Shown: positions 26,289 through 35,775, numbered from the stretch's first letter. The stretch: 49,744 nt of DNA from JBFFXF01 sp041569895 (GCA_041569895.1 JBFFXF010000011.1:1-49744), one strand, 5' to 3'. Notes: generated by a model not told the origin, from the sequence alone. Made by a program: numbers and translations.

Positions 26289-27692
26289 TCACCCCGAAGA
26301 CAGCACCCGATCCAGGATCGCCTCCGGGTCGTCGAGTCCCGTCTCGTCCTGGATCTCGCGGCAGCGTTCGAGGATGCGGCCGATCTCCGGGCCCGGCTGG
26401 AAGCCGCGGGCGAGGACGTGGCGGCCCATGACGACGTCGCGCTCCGGCTCCTTCTCGACCTCGAGTTGCCGTGCGGTCTCGAGGAACTCGTCGCCGGCCG
26501 GGAACTCGCGGGCGAGGGCGTCGGAGGTGGCGCGGCCGAAGTGGTCGGCGCGGGCGACGCGCTCGAGGTCGGCGAGCGACAGACCGACGGCGCCGAGCTT
26601 CCGGGCGAGGCGCCGGTAACCCTTCGCGGTGGTCTTCTGGGCGACGAAGTGCGCCGGTGCGAGGTGGTAGCGCACGAGCACGCTCACGCCCTCGATCAGG
26701 TCGTTCGGGGCGCGCAGGCGCTCGAGCAGGCCGCGGGCGATCGGCTCGCCCTCCGGCTCGTGGTTGGGCGAGCGGATGCGGCCGTCCTCGCCGCGCTCGG
26801 TGGTGGTCGCCTTGCCGAGATCGTGGCAGAGCGCGCCCCAGAGGAGCACGAGGTCCGCCTCCTTCTCGCCGGTGCGCAGTCTGGCGGCCTCGTCGAGCAC
26901 CATCAGCGTGTGGGTCCACACCGAGCCCTCCGGGTGCCACTCCGGGTCCTGCGGCACGCCGACGAGCGCCGCGAGCTCCGGAAAGAAACGGAGCAGCGCG
27001 GTGCGCTCGAGGAAGCGGAATCCGAGCGACGGGGCGGGCGCCAGGAGGAGGAGCTTGTCGAGCTCGCCGCGCACCCGCTCCGGCGCGAGCTCCGAGAGGT
27101 CCAGCGCGGCGCAGAGCCGCACGAGCTCCTCGTCCGGCTCCGCCTCGAAGCGTCCGTGGAACTGCGCCACGCGCAGGGCGCGCAGCGGATCCTCGGGGAA
27201 GGTCGTCGGATCGGTCGCGCGCAGCACGCCGGCCTGCATGTCGCCGAGACCGTCGTACGGATCGAGCAGCTCGCCGCTGAGCGGGTCGAGGCCGATGCTG
27301 TTGATCGTCAAGTCTCGTCGTCGCGCCGCCTCGGCGAACGTCATCGACGGGTCGAACTCGATGCGAAAACCGGTGTGCCCCTTGCCGATCTTGTTGTCGC
27401 GCCGGGGCACGGAGAAGTCGATGTCGTGGCCCTTGACCCGCAGCACTCCGAAGGCGCGCCCGACGGCGATCACCTCGCCGAAGCCGGCGAGCAGCCGCTC
27501 GAGCTCGGGAACGGTCAGGCCGAACACCTCGAGATCGTGGTCCTTCGAGGGGTCGCCGCGGACGAGGTCGCGGACACACCCGCCGACGAGGAGCGCCCGG
27601 CCGCCCGCGCCGGCGACCACCCGCGCGAACTCGAGGACGTCTTCCGGAAGTCCGGTCACCGGAATCCTCGTGGGCGGATGGTCGGGGGCCAT
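26289..27692 (-). CDS. cca: CCA-adding enzyme / tRNA nucleotidyltransferase with HD domain
   Basis: 467 aa from the ATG at 27692; a GTG at 27743 would add 17 unrelated residues. Class II nucleotidyltransferase head: LLVGGCVRDLV (35-45), acidic DHD at 51-53, HDIDFSVPR near 89-97, RRDLTINSIG and the tRNA-binding EDPLRALRVAQFHGRF. An HD phosphohydrolase-like domain follows (VWTHTLMVLDEA, LCHDLGKATTTE). The enzyme builds or repairs the 3' CCA of tRNA; the HD part matches multifunctional CCA proteins, though a poly(A) polymerase-type relative cannot be fully excluded. It is divergent from the AsmA-like gene with 74 bp between. Confidence 0.93.
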   Translation of the reverse strand: MAPDHPPTRIPVTGLPEDVLEFARVVAGAGGRALLVGGCVRDLVRGDPSKDHDLEVFGLTVPELERLLAGFGEVIAVGRAFGVLRVKGHDIDFSVPRRDNKIGKGHTGFRIEFDPSMTFAEAARRRDLTINSIGLDPLSGELLDPYDGLGDMQAGVLRATDPTTFPEDPLRALRVAQFHGRFEAEPDEELVRLCAALDLSELAPERVRGELDKLLLLAPAPSLGFRFLERTALLRFFPELAALVGVPQDPEWHPEGSVWTHTLMVLDEAARLRTGEKEADLVLLWGALCHDLGKATTTERGEDGRIRSPNHEPEGEPIARGLLERLRAPNDLIEGVSVLVRYHLAPAHFVAQKTTAKGYRRLARKLGAVGLSLADLERVARADHFGRATSDALAREFPAGDEFLETARQLEVEKEPERDVVMGRHVLARGFQPGPEIGRILERCREIQDETGLDDPEAILDRVLSSG

Positions 27693-27728
27693 TGAAGAAC
27701 GCGGCTCGGGCACAGAAGCGAGAAAAGG

Positions 27729-27757
27729 CTGATTCAGCGTCACCGGCGACTTATAGT
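27729..27757 (+). promoter_or_regulatory. putative sigma-70-type promoter of the AsmA-like gene
   Basis: CTGATT at 27729-27734 and TATAGT at 27752-27757 are 17 bp apart. The -10 ends 9 nt before the ATG at 27767, implying a leaderless or nearly leaderless transcript. The -35 match is weak. Confidence 0.45.
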
Positions 27758-27766
27758 AACACGCCG

Positions 27767-30700
27767 ATGAAGATTTCTCCGCGCAGAGCGCTTCTTCTCG
27801 CCGGCGGCGTCGTGCTGCTGGCCGTCATCATCGGCGCGTCGCTGATCTACTCGATGCTGCGACCGGCCGAGCTGCGGGAACGCGTCGCGACCTTGCTCGC
27901 GCGGTCCTTCCCGCCCGAGCGCTTCGCCGTCGAGCTCGAGTCGGCGAGGTACACGCTCTCCGGTGGCCTCCTGCTGCGCGATATCGCGGTCGCCACGACG
28001 GGCTCGGGCGGCCGCGAGCTCCTGCGCATAGACCAGGTGCGCATCAAGCCGGACACGGACGCGCTCCTGCGCGGATCGATCGAGCCCCGGTCGGTCGTCG
28101 CGAGCGGCATGTCGGTGCTCGTCGCCCGGGGCGCCGATGGCGTCTGGGCCCACGCGGCGCTGCTCGAGAGCCGCCAGGGAGACCCGGCCGCCGCCGCGCC
28201 CCGATCCTTCCCGCGCATCGAGATCGAGGACTGCGCCGTGAGCTTCATCGACGAGCTCCCCTCGGCCTCGCAGCCGGTGTCCTTCCGCTTCGAGGACGTC
28301 TCCGCGACCGTGACGTCGGCGCCGGAGAACGGAGGGGCGGCGGGGATGCTCCACTTCACCGTCGAGGGACGCGGCGGTGTGGTGCAGCGCTACGCGCTGT
28401 CGGGAACCTGGGACCCGACGAGCGGCGGCGTGCGCGTCGAGCGAATCGCCGCCCGCGCCGACGTCAACGACGTCGCCGGCGACCGGCTGCCGGCGTTCCT
28501 GTCGGAGTTCCTGGCCGGCGCCCGCATCGGCGGCAAGCTCGACGTGCTCGGAAGCCTCGCGCTGACGCCCGGCGGGGCGCTCGAGAAGCTCGATCTGATC
28601 GTCACCGCCGCGGAGGGACGTGGCGTGCTGCCGACCGGTTTCGAGGTCGAGTCGGTCAGCGGCGTGGTGCGATGCTCGACGGACTCCGTCGTCATCGAGT
28701 GGATCCGTGGCCTCTCGTCGGCGGGCAGCTTCAGCATCGATGGCCGGATCGGGATCCGCAGCGCGACCGACGGCGGACCGGGCGTTCCGGCGGTGACGGC
28801 CGTCGACCTCTCGGCCCGCTTCCCCCGCGCCATCATCGACGACGGGCTGAAATCGAAGCTCCCGGCGGCCGTGCGAGAGGAGCTCGACCGTCACGCGCTC
28901 GAGGGGACCGCCGGCCTGAGCGTCTCGGTGAAGACCGACACCTGGCCGCCGGCGCTCGAGAGCGTGTCGGCCGAGCTCCTGCCGATCGCGTTGCGCGGCG
29001 CGTACGAGTTCTTTCCGTACCCGATCGAGGCCTTCGGCGGCGCGCTGACGCTGCGCGACGGGGAGATCCGACTCGATCCACCGCTTCGCGGCCGGGTCGG
29101 CACCGGCTCGCTCTCCGCCGAGGGAGGACTGCGGCTCGAGGTCGTCGAGGGCGGCCGGGGAGGGGCGGGCGAAAGCGTGAGCGAGGACGAGGACGACTCC
29201 GAACTCGGCGGTCGTGTGCGCGTGCGGGACGGGAAGATCGTCATCGGGATCCACGACGTCACCACGACGCCGGTGCTCGCCGCGGCGATTCCCTCGCAGG
29301 CCCGACCCGTTTACGAGAGCCTCGACCCCGTCGGCCGCAGCAATGCCGAGGTCACCATCACGTGGATCCCGTCGCGCCGGCTGCCGCTGACGACCATCGC
29401 CGTCCGGCCCGAGGGGGTCAAGATCCGGCACGACGCGTTCCCCGTCACGTTCGGCCGGGTGCGCGGAGAGCTGCTGATCGACATCGACGGCCGGACGGCC
29501 GTGGTCGACCTCACGGGACGCCAGCACCAGTGCGAGGTGAAGGCGACCGGCACCTTCCGGTTCGACCAGGACGACAACGGATTCGACCTCACCGTGTCGG
29601 CCGAGTCGGTCTCGCTCGATGCGGCGATCCTCGACGCGATCCCCGAACGGGTGCGCGCGCAGCTCGAGGAGAACCGCGTGTCGGGCGAGTCGAGCGTCGA
29701 GGTGAAGATCTCGCGCGCGCACGACGCCGCCGACGTCGGCGTCGGCATCGAGCTCGGACTGCGCCGTCTGGTCGTGCAGCCGCCGCAGTCACCGGTCCCG
29801 CTGACGCTGGTCGGGGGCCGCGTGCGGATCGACGGAACGAACGTGGACCTCGACGCGGTCCGCGGCGAGGGGCACATCGATTTCACCGTCACCGGCAACG
29901 TGCGCGAGGTCGGCGAGGAACTCCGTGCGCACCTCGAGGGGCACGTCGAGAAGGTCGTCAGCGACAACCGCCTTCTCGGGCTATTCCGCGCCGACGCCCG
30001 CCCCGGCGTACGCGCCATGAACGTGCGCGGCGTGCACGACTTCCGCTTCCTGACGGATTTCGTGCTGCGCGCGCCGGAGGGGACACCGCGCACGTTCACG
30101 TATCAGATCCTCGATCTCCGATCGGAGAACCTCGGCATGGACGTCGGCGTGCGCCTCAGCGACGTCACGCTCGACGGCGAGCTGCGCGGCGGCGGTGTGC
30201 TCGGAGAGACGCACTGGGTCGAGGGCGCGGCGCAGATTCGCACGGCGAGCTTCAACCGCCTGCGGTTCTCCGAGGCGCGACTCCACCTGCTGTACGGCCG
30301 GGAGCACCCCGCGGTGACCGCGGGTCGGAGCGGAGCACGGCTCGCCGGCTCGAGCTTTCTCGTCGACGAGGGTTTCACGAGCCGCCTTCGGAGCGACGTG
30401 CTGCCGAACACGCTGCAGATCCTCGTCGACCCGGCGGACCTCTACGGCGGGAGCGTCGTCGGTTTCTTCTTCGTCAACCTGGCGCAGCCCGGCGAGTTCC
30501 GCGGGCAGTTCACCGCGACCGACGTGGACATCCAGAAGGCCTCGCGCGGCATCCACGCCGACGAATCGATCACCACCACCGGGACGGGAAACGGCGAGGT
30601 GCGATTCAGCGGTCGCACGGGCGACGTGCGGAGCATCGTCGGCGCCGGGTGGATCGAGGTGGCTGGCGCGAGCTTCGCCGATCTGCCCGTGGTCTCATCC

Positions 30701-31018
30701 GCGGTCGAGAAGCTGGCGCCGAGGGCCAGGAGAGACGTCGGATTCCGCGCGTTGCGAGCGGACTTCGCCATCCACGACGGGTATTTCCACACCGACGAGT
30801 CTCTCGTCCTCAAGGGCTCCATCCTCAACCTGCGCGGCCGCGGGACGATGGACTTTCACGGCGGCCTCAACCTGAGCTTCGTGCCCGAGGTCGTCGACTT
30901 CGCCATCCCCTTCGTCGACGAGGCCAAGAAGCAGATCGCGGAGGTCGTGGTCACGGGCACGCTCGAGAGGCCGCGGGCGGAGCTCCAGGTGCTGCGCGTG
31001 CCGCTGCTGCTGCGGTGA
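27767..31018 (+). CDS. AsmA-like / TamB-like envelope protein
   Basis: 1083 aa. MKISPRRALLLAGGVVLLAV starts an N-terminal membrane anchor (about 8-30). The rest is a long series of short beta-strand repeats with LxGxL/LxLxDI patterns, for example SGGLLLRDIAVAT near the N-terminus and VRFSGRTGDVRSIVGAGWIE towards the C-terminus. The final part resembles the AsmA C-terminal domain (LRADFAIHDGYFHTDESLVL, LNLRGRGTMDFHGGLNLSF). AsmA-family proteins form grooved bridges that move phospholipid between inner and outer membranes, implying a diderm cell envelope. An earlier in-frame start inside the promoter region is rejected. It is convergent with the epimerase gene, 16 bp away. Confidence 0.9.
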   Translation: MKISPRRALLLAGGVVLLAVIIGASLIYSMLRPAELRERVATLLARSFPPERFAVELESARYTLSGGLLLRDIAVATTGSGGRELLRIDQVRIKPDTDALLRGSIEPRSVVASGMSVLVARGADGVWAHAALLESRQGDPAAAAPRSFPRIEIEDCAVSFIDELPSASQPVSFRFEDVSATVTSAPENGGAAGMLHFTVEGRGGVVQRYALSGTWDPTSGGVRVERIAARADVNDVAGDRLPAFLSEFLAGARIGGKLDVLGSLALTPGGALEKLDLIVTAAEGRGVLPTGFEVESVSGVVRCSTDSVVIEWIRGLSSAGSFSIDGRIGIRSATDGGPGVPAVTAVDLSARFPRAIIDDGLKSKLPAAVREELDRHALEGTAGLSVSVKTDTWPPALESVSAELLPIALRGAYEFFPYPIEAFGGALTLRDGEIRLDPPLRGRVGTGSLSAEGGLRLEVVEGGRGGAGESVSEDEDDSELGGRVRVRDGKIVIGIHDVTTTPVLAAAIPSQARPVYESLDPVGRSNAEVTITWIPSRRLPLTTIAVRPEGVKIRHDAFPVTFGRVRGELLIDIDGRTAVVDLTGRQHQCEVKATGTFRFDQDDNGFDLTVSAESVSLDAAILDAIPERVRAQLEENRVSGESSVEVKISRAHDAADVGVGIELGLRRLVVQPPQSPVPLTLVGGRVRIDGTNVDLDAVRGEGHIDFTVTGNVREVGEELRAHLEGHVEKVVSDNRLLGLFRADARPGVRAMNVRGVHDFRFLTDFVLRAPEGTPRTFTYQILDLRSENLGMDVGVRLSDVTLDGELRGGGVLGETHWVEGAAQIRTASFNRLRFSEARLHLLYGREHPAVTAGRSGARLAGSSFLVDEGFTSRLRSDVLPNTLQILVDPADLYGGSVVGFFFVNLAQPGEFRGQFTATDVDIQKASRGIHADESITTTGTGNGEVRFSGRTGDVRSIVGAGWIEVAGASFADLPVVSSAVEKLAPRARRDVGFRALRADFAIHDGYFHTDESLVLKGSILNLRGRGTMDFHGGLNLSFVPEVVDFAIPFVDEAKKQIAEVVVTGTLERPRAELQVLRVPLLLR

Positions 31019-31034
31019 CCGGCCTCGCCGCGGA

Positions 31035-31970
31035 TCAGCCGACCCGCGATCTGAAGAACTCGGTCGTCTGTCGCAGACCCTCCGCGAGGTCGATCTGCGG
31101 GCTCCAGCCGAGCTCGGCGCGCGCGCGCGCCGGGTCGAGCGCCGAACGGCGGACGTCTCCGGGACGCGGCGGACCGTACTCTGCCTGCACGCTCGCCCCG
31201 GTCGTCTCGCGGAGCAGCGCGAAGAGGCGGTTGACCGTGGTCTCCCTCGCCGTGCCGATGTTGAAGATCGGATCGGGGTGCCCGCCGAGGTCCGCCTCGA
31301 GCGCTGCGAGGTTCGCGCGCGCGACGTCGGTGACGAAGACGTAGTCCCGCGTCAGCTCGCCATCGTCGAATATCGTCGGCGCGCTGCCGCCGAGCAGGCG
31401 CTCGAGGAAGATGGCGACGACACCCGCCTCGCCGTGCGGGTCCTGTCGCGGTCCGTAGACGTTCGAGTACCGCAGCGCGGCCCACTCGAGGCCGTTCGCC
31501 GCGCCCGCCGACCGCAGGTAGTGCTCGACGGTGTGCTTCGAGATGCCGTACGGCGACACCGGCAGCGGCCGCTGCTCCTCGCGCAGCGGCAGCGTCTCGA
31601 GCGGACCGTACGCCGCGCTCGACGACGCGTAGATCACCCTCGCGACACCGTGGTCGCGACACGCCTGGATCACCCGGATGGAGCCGAGGATGTTGGTGCG
31701 GGCGTCGAGCTCCGGCTCGCGCGTCGACACCGAGACCGACACCTGCGCCGCGTGGTGGAAGACGACCTCCGGCCGGAACTCTCGAAACGCCTCGGCGACG
31801 TCACCGGTGATGTCGAGCTCGAAGATCCGCACGTCCTCGACGAGATTCTCGCGCTTGCCGGTGGAGAGATCGTCGAGCACGGCGACCTCGTGTCCGGCGC
31901 CGAGAAGCGCCTCGACGATGTGGGATCCGATGAACCCGGCCCCGCCGGTGACGAGACAGCGTTTCGACAT
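31035..31970 (-). CDS. NAD-dependent sugar-nucleotide epimerase/dehydratase (UDP-glucose 4-epimerase-like)
   Basis: 311 aa, extended short-chain dehydrogenase. GGAGFIG (9-15) binds NAD, D33 is the adenosine-binding acid (VLDDLSTGK), catalytic residues are S118 (YASSSAAYG), Y141 and K145 (YGISK). Substrate-side motifs include LRYSNVYGPRQDPHGEAGVV and RDYVFVTDVARAN. It probably interconverts UDP-glucose/galactose or their N-acetyl forms for polysaccharide synthesis; GalE-like specificity is inferred. The start is set at 31970 (MSKRCLVTGG); the upstream open frame lies over the squalene-cyclase-like gene. It follows that gene by 29 bp on the same strand. Confidence 0.95.
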   Translation of the reverse strand: MSKRCLVTGGAGFIGSHIVEALLGAGHEVAVLDDLSTGKRENLVEDVRIFELDITGDVAEAFREFRPEVVFHHAAQVSVSVSTREPELDARTNILGSIRVIQACRDHGVARVIYASSSAAYGPLETLPLREEQRPLPVSPYGISKHTVEHYLRSAGAANGLEWAALRYSNVYGPRQDPHGEAGVVAIFLERLLGGSAPTIFDDGELTRDYVFVTDVARANLAALEADLGGHPDPIFNIGTARETTVNRLFALLRETTGASVQAEYGPPRPGDVRRSALDPARARAELGWSPQIDLAEGLRQTTEFFRSRVG

Positions 31971-31999
31971 GTGCTGCCCTCCCAGGCTCTCTGAATGAG

Positions 32000-34042
32000 T
32001 CAGCGATCCGGGCGCTCTTCCGCTCCCGGTCTCTTTTCCGCCGCCGCGCGCTCGGCGCTCCACCAGCTCCGCCAGCGCGAGAGCTCCTCCCGGCGCTCTC
32101 CGGGAGCACCGTCGGCGTGAAACACGAACGACTTGCCGGACAGCACGACGACGGCGCCGTGCGCTGCCTGTCGCAGGGACAGCTCGTCGGCCTCCATGAG
32201 ATCGAGGAGATCGGTGATCGCGTCGCGATCGTTCACCCTCTGCAGCGCCCAGACGATCCTGATCTTCAGCGGCACGCTCGGGGTCTCGGCGAGCAGGCGG
32301 CGAAGCCGGGGCGCCGCATCGAGACGGCGCGCACGCCCGACGCTGACGACCTCGCGCCAGCGGATCGCCCAGTCGCGCACCACCTCGACGTCGTCCGTGT
32401 CGAGACCGGCGGTCTTGCGGATCAGCTCGCGCCCGAGCCGCTTGATGCGCTCCGACGGCGAGCGACCGAGCGACAGCGTGAAGAGGACGAGCTCGTCGAC
32501 ATGGTCGGGATCGTAGACTCCGGCCATCTCGCGCGCCAGCTGCATGAGCTCGGGCGTCGGGCGGTAGCGGAGCTTCCTGAAGAACTGGATGACCGGCACC
32601 GCGCGATCGACGGAGGGCAGGTAGACGTAGTATCGGTGCGAGAACTCCGGCTTCGAGGTCTCCGCGGGGCCGGTGACGCGGATCGCCGTCCGCTTGACCG
32701 CGTCGAGCGCGCTGGCTCTCCTGAGGAAGAGCAACGCGAGCGCGGTGTCGTGCACCGCCCCCGGCGTGCCGGGACGCCCCCAGTTTCCCGACGGCTGCTG
32801 CGTCGCCAGCAGCATGTCCGCGCCGACCGGGTACCACGAGCAGAGGCCGAATCTCTCGACCTTGCCGATGTCTCCGACCTTCTCGAGGCTGTAGAGCGCG
32901 TACGGGTCGTGGCGCAGATCGGCCGGGCTCTCGAGGAAGCGCGTCAGCCAGCCGTAGCCGTCGCGGATCGCCTTCTCGAGCTTCGTCTTCACGGCGCTGA
33001 TGCCTCCGCGACGGACGAGCGAGCGGTAGGCCAGCAGGACGGAGGACTGGCCGGCGCTCGTCATCGAGATCGTCGGGAAGTCTTCCCCCTCCTTGATGGT
33101 GTAGCCCCAGCCCCGCGCCCGAACCTCCGGCTCCTGCTGATAGAGCATCTCCCCTGGTGAGAGCCGCCGCGTCCGCGACTTCTCCTCGGTCGACTCGACG
33201 AATGTCGGCCGCGCGTCGACCGGGTCGCCCTCGGCGCTCTGCACCCGGATGAAGTGCCTGGCGATCTCCTGCCAGACCTCCTTCGGAGAGTGCACGCCGT
33301 GCTCCTCCGCGACGCCGAGCGCGAGGATCGCGAACTGCGAGTTCGAGTGATCGTACCGGGCCGTCCTCGGATTCACCGACGGCGGGATGCGCTCGTAGTT
33401 CCAGCACCCCTCGCCGCGCACGCGCGCGCGGACCAGCCACGACACGGCGACCTTCATTCGCTTGAGGATCTCCGAGCGGCCGGGCGGTTTCCGTTCCGGC
33501 CTCTCCTCCTTCGAGACTCGATCGGGCTCCCCGTGCGGCCGCTCTGCCGGCTCCTGCCCGCTCGGCTCGGCGAAAAACGGCGCGGGCGAGCCGACGACCG
33601 CGTCCTCGGCCATCTGATCGAGAATCGCGCCGTACGCCATGACGGCGAGCGACACGGAGTAGACCTTCTCGTGCGTGAAGCTCTCGAGCAGACGCAGTCC
33701 GGTCTGCACCGAGGGATGGAGGTACGACACGTCGCTCTTGACGAGCGCGTAGATCTGCAGCGCCGTGTACCCGTCGGGGTACCTGAGATCCGGCGTCCAG
33801 CCGTCGAGCGTGCTCACCTGATAGAGAAGGAACTCGACGCCGCGGTCGACGGCGCTGTCCACGGCCTGCTCGAACGCTGCCGAGGGTTGCGCGCCGGCCG
33901 GTGAGGCGAGGGCCGCGACCAGCAGCGAGGCAATAGCGGGCGAGGCCACGGCGAGCGCGACGGCTGGCGAGCGGCGCACGGCGTGGCGATTGGCCGGAGG
34001 ACGCATCGACGGGCGGGAGATCGGCTCGTATCGGACCTTCAT
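32000..34042 (-). CDS. secreted prenyltransferase/squalene-cyclase-like (alpha/alpha toroid) protein
   Basis: 680 aa. Export signal in residues about 13-51 (ending LASPAGAQPS); an ATG at 34006 would give a tighter signal peptide. The mature part has repeated helical pairs of the terpenoid-cyclase/prenyltransferase toroid: GVEFLLYQVSTLDGWTPD, VSWLVRARVRGEGCWNYERI, QSSVLLAYRSLVRRGG, GYGWLTRFLESPADLRHD and GADMLLATQQPSGNWG. The DXDD motif of squalene-hopene cyclases is not visible, so it is not a normal cyclase. Such exported toroid proteins are frequent in Planctomycetota and of unknown role, possibly glycan or peptide binding. The last 150 residues form a HEAT-like helical region. It is followed at 29 bp by the epimerase gene. 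Confidence 0.88.
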   Translation of the reverse strand: MKVRYEPISRPSMRPPANRHAVRRSPAVALAVASPAIASLLVAALASPAGAQPSAAFEQAVDSAVDRGVEFLLYQVSTLDGWTPDLRYPDGYTALQIYALVKSDVSYLHPSVQTGLRLLESFTHEKVYSVSLAVMAYGAILDQMAEDAVVGSPAPFFAEPSGQEPAERPHGEPDRVSKEERPERKPPGRSEILKRMKVAVSWLVRARVRGEGCWNYERIPPSVNPRTARYDHSNSQFAILALGVAEEHGVHSPKEVWQEIARHFIRVQSAEGDPVDARPTFVESTEEKSRTRRLSPGEMLYQQEPEVRARGWGYTIKEGEDFPTISMTSAGQSSVLLAYRSLVRRGGISAVKTKLEKAIRDGYGWLTRFLESPADLRHDPYALYSLEKVGDIGKVERFGLCSWYPVGADMLLATQQPSGNWGRPGTPGAVHDTALALLFLRRASALDAVKRTAIRVTGPAETSKPEFSHRYYVYLPSVDRAVPVIQFFRKLRYRPTPELMQLAREMAGVYDPDHVDELVLFTLSLGRSPSERIKRLGRELIRKTAGLDTDDVEVVRDWAIRWREVVSVGRARRLDAAPRLRRLLAETPSVPLKIRIVWALQRVNDRDAITDLLDLMEADELSLRQAAHGAVVVLSGKSFVFHADGAPGERREELSRWRSWWSAERAAAEKRPGAEERPDR

Positions 34043-34249
34043 GCTCGGCTCGAATCGTCAGACGTTCGCGAGGGGACACGAACCTCGGGAAGCCTACCTC
34101 CGCTCCCGGAGGTCGTAAAGGAAAATTGAATCACGGCGCGTTTCCTCTCTGTTTGTCTCGACTTGCGCCGGCCGCACGCAGCGCGAGCGATCGAGTCTTG
34201 CATCGCGACGTGCGATGTCGGTAAATGCGCTGACGTTGTTTGGCCTTTC

Positions 34250-34324
34250 GGGCACGGGAACGGGAACGGGAACGGGAACGGGGACGGGGACGGGAGCGGG
34301 AACGGGGACGAAAACGAGACGGGG
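34250..34324 (+). repeat. intergenic hexamer array 6, ten GGG tracts in 6-bp register
   Basis: GGG or GGGG tracts begin at 34250, 34256, 34262 and so on to 34304, each 6 bp apart, with loops CAC, AAC, AC, AGC; GGGG recurs at 34321. It starts with the boundary phrase CTTTCGGGCACGGG, also seen at the right edge of the window and, on the minus strand, in array 3. It lies on the coding strand of the pyrophosphorylase leader and runs into its ribosome site. The remaining 34043-34249 part of the gap is less GC-rich and carries nothing I can name. Confidence 0.93.
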
Positions 34325-34329
34325 ACGGA

Positions 34330-34335
34330 AGGAGG
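34330..34335 (+). promoter_or_regulatory. Shine-Dalgarno AGGAGG deciding a GTG start
   Basis: AGGAGG lies 3 nt (or 5-6 nt in the shifted register) before the GTG at 34339. It is the best ribosome site near the 5' end of the pyrophosphorylase gene and excludes the longer frame, which would translate the G-rich repeat as Arg/Glu repeats. Confidence 0.7.
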
Positions 34336-34338
34336 AGC

Positions 34339-35766
34339 GTGCCACTCCGGAGCGAGCACGAGTTGCGGTCGCTGGCCCTCGATCACGGCCAGGAGCACGT
34401 CTTCGAGTTCTGGGGGGAGCTCGACGCGGCCGGGCGGCAGCGCCTGCTCGAGCAGCTCGAGGAGATCGACTTCGCGCTCATCGGCAGGCTGGCCGATGAG
34501 CATCTCTCGGACGAGGGCGCCTCGCCGGTCGATCTCGACGGCATCGAGCCGGCGCCCGCGTTCGGCCTGCCGACGACCCCGGACGAGAGGTCAGCGGACG
34601 CGGCGGCGCGCGAGCTCGGCGTCGAGCTCATCGCGGCCGGCAAGGTCGCGGCGCTCATCGTCGCCGGCGGTCAGGGCTCGCGGCTCGGATTCGAGGGACC
34701 GAAGGGAATCTTTCCGATCGGACCGGTGAGCGACCGCACGCTCTTCCGGATCCTCGCGGAGAAGATCCTGGCCACCGCCCGGCGTCACGGCACGCAGATC
34801 CCTCTCTTCGTCATGGTCAGCGAGACGAACCATGACGACACGCGGCGATACTTCGAGCGCGAGCGGTTCTTCGACCTCGGCGAGGAGAACGTCCGGTTCT
34901 TCCAGCAGGAGATGCTGCCGGCGATCGACGGCGGGGGGAAGTTCCTGCTCGCCGAGCCCGGCCGCGTCGCGACGAGCCCGAACGGCCACGGCGGATCGCT
35001 GAAGGCGCTGCACGACTCGGGCTGCCTCGCGGAAGTGCGCCGCCGCGGGATCGAGCTGATCTCGTACGTGCAGGTCGACAACCCGATGGTGTCGGTGTGC
35101 GACCCGCGCTTCCTCGGTCACCACGCGCGCGCCGGCGCAGAGATGTCGACGAAGGTGCTGCGCAAGCGCGATCCGGGGGAGAAGGTCGGGGTGCTGTGCT
35201 CGCGCGACGGGAGGGCCCTGGTCGTGGAGTACAGCGACCTCCCCGACGACCTCGCGCGGGCGACGCTCCCGGACGGCTCGCTGAAGTTCTGGGCCGGCTC
35301 GATCGGCGTCCACGTCTTCTCGGTGGCGTTCGTCGAGCGACTGAACGAGGGCGGTTTCCACCTGCCCTACCACGTCGCCCGAAAGGCGGTGCCGCACGTC
35401 CCGACCTCGGGGGCCTCGCGGGGCGAGCTCGTGCGGCCGGCCGAGCCGAACGCCATCAAGCTCGAGACCTTCGTCTTCGACGCGCTGCTGCACGCCAGCG
35501 AGACGGTCTCCCTGGAGGTCCACCGCGAGGAGGAGTTCAGTCCGGTCAAGAACGCGGCGGGTCGCGACTCGCCCGAGCAGTGCCGCCGCGACATGACCAC
35601 GCTCGCGCTGTCGTGGCTCGAGTCCTGCGGGGCGCGGATCGAGCGCGCCGGCGACGGGTCGTTCGACGGCTTCGTCGAGATCAGCCCGCTGACGGCCCTC
35701 GACGCCGAGGAGTTGAAGCGCGTCGTCAAGGCGGGGACGGTGGTGCGCGGCGGCTACCGGATCTGA
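34339..35766 (+). CDS. UDP-sugar pyrophosphorylase, UDPGP family (UDP-N-acetylhexosamine pyrophosphorylase-like)
   Basis: 475 aa from a GTG start. The signature is LIVAGGQGSRLGFEGPKGIF (about 106-125), matching the UDPGP nucleotide-binding motif LxxGGxGTRLGxxxPKG. Other family motifs are FVMVSETNHDDTRRYF, SPNGHGGSLKALHDSG, YVQVDNPMVSVCDP and PNAIKLETFVFDAL, which are closer to eukaryote-like UAP1/AGX than to bacterial GlmU or GalU. It makes UDP-GlcNAc or a related UDP-sugar from UTP and sugar-1-phosphate. The epimerase gene is a few kilobases away on the other strand, so nucleotide-sugar supply may be a local theme. The leader carries a G-quadruplex motif. Confidence 0.94.
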   Translation: MPLRSEHELRSLALDHGQEHVFEFWGELDAAGRQRLLEQLEEIDFALIGRLADEHLSDEGASPVDLDGIEPAPAFGLPTTPDERSADAAARELGVELIAAGKVAALIVAGGQGSRLGFEGPKGIFPIGPVSDRTLFRILAEKILATARRHGTQIPLFVMVSETNHDDTRRYFERERFFDLGEENVRFFQQEMLPAIDGGGKFLLAEPGRVATSPNGHGGSLKALHDSGCLAEVRRRGIELISYVQVDNPMVSVCDPRFLGHHARAGAEMSTKVLRKRDPGEKVGVLCSRDGRALVVEYSDLPDDLARATLPDGSLKFWAGSIGVHVFSVAFVERLNEGGFHLPYHVARKAVPHVPTSGASRGELVRPAEPNAIKLETFVFDALLHASETVSLEVHREEEFSPVKNAAGRDSPEQCRRDMTTLALSWLESCGARIERAGDGSFDGFVEISPLTALDAEELKRVVKAGTVVRGGYRI

Positions 35767-35775
35767 CCGGCGTTC

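Noticed and set aside
32000..34042. Squalene-hopene cyclase for hopanoid synthesis.
   Set aside because: The protein has an export signal and toroid-type helices but no visible DXDD catalytic motif, so it is called cyclase-like only.
34240..34338. N-terminal Arg/Glu repeat extension of the pyrophosphorylase.
   Set aside because: The extension is translated hexamer repeat; AGGAGG directly before the GTG at 34339 gives the normal UDPGP-family start.
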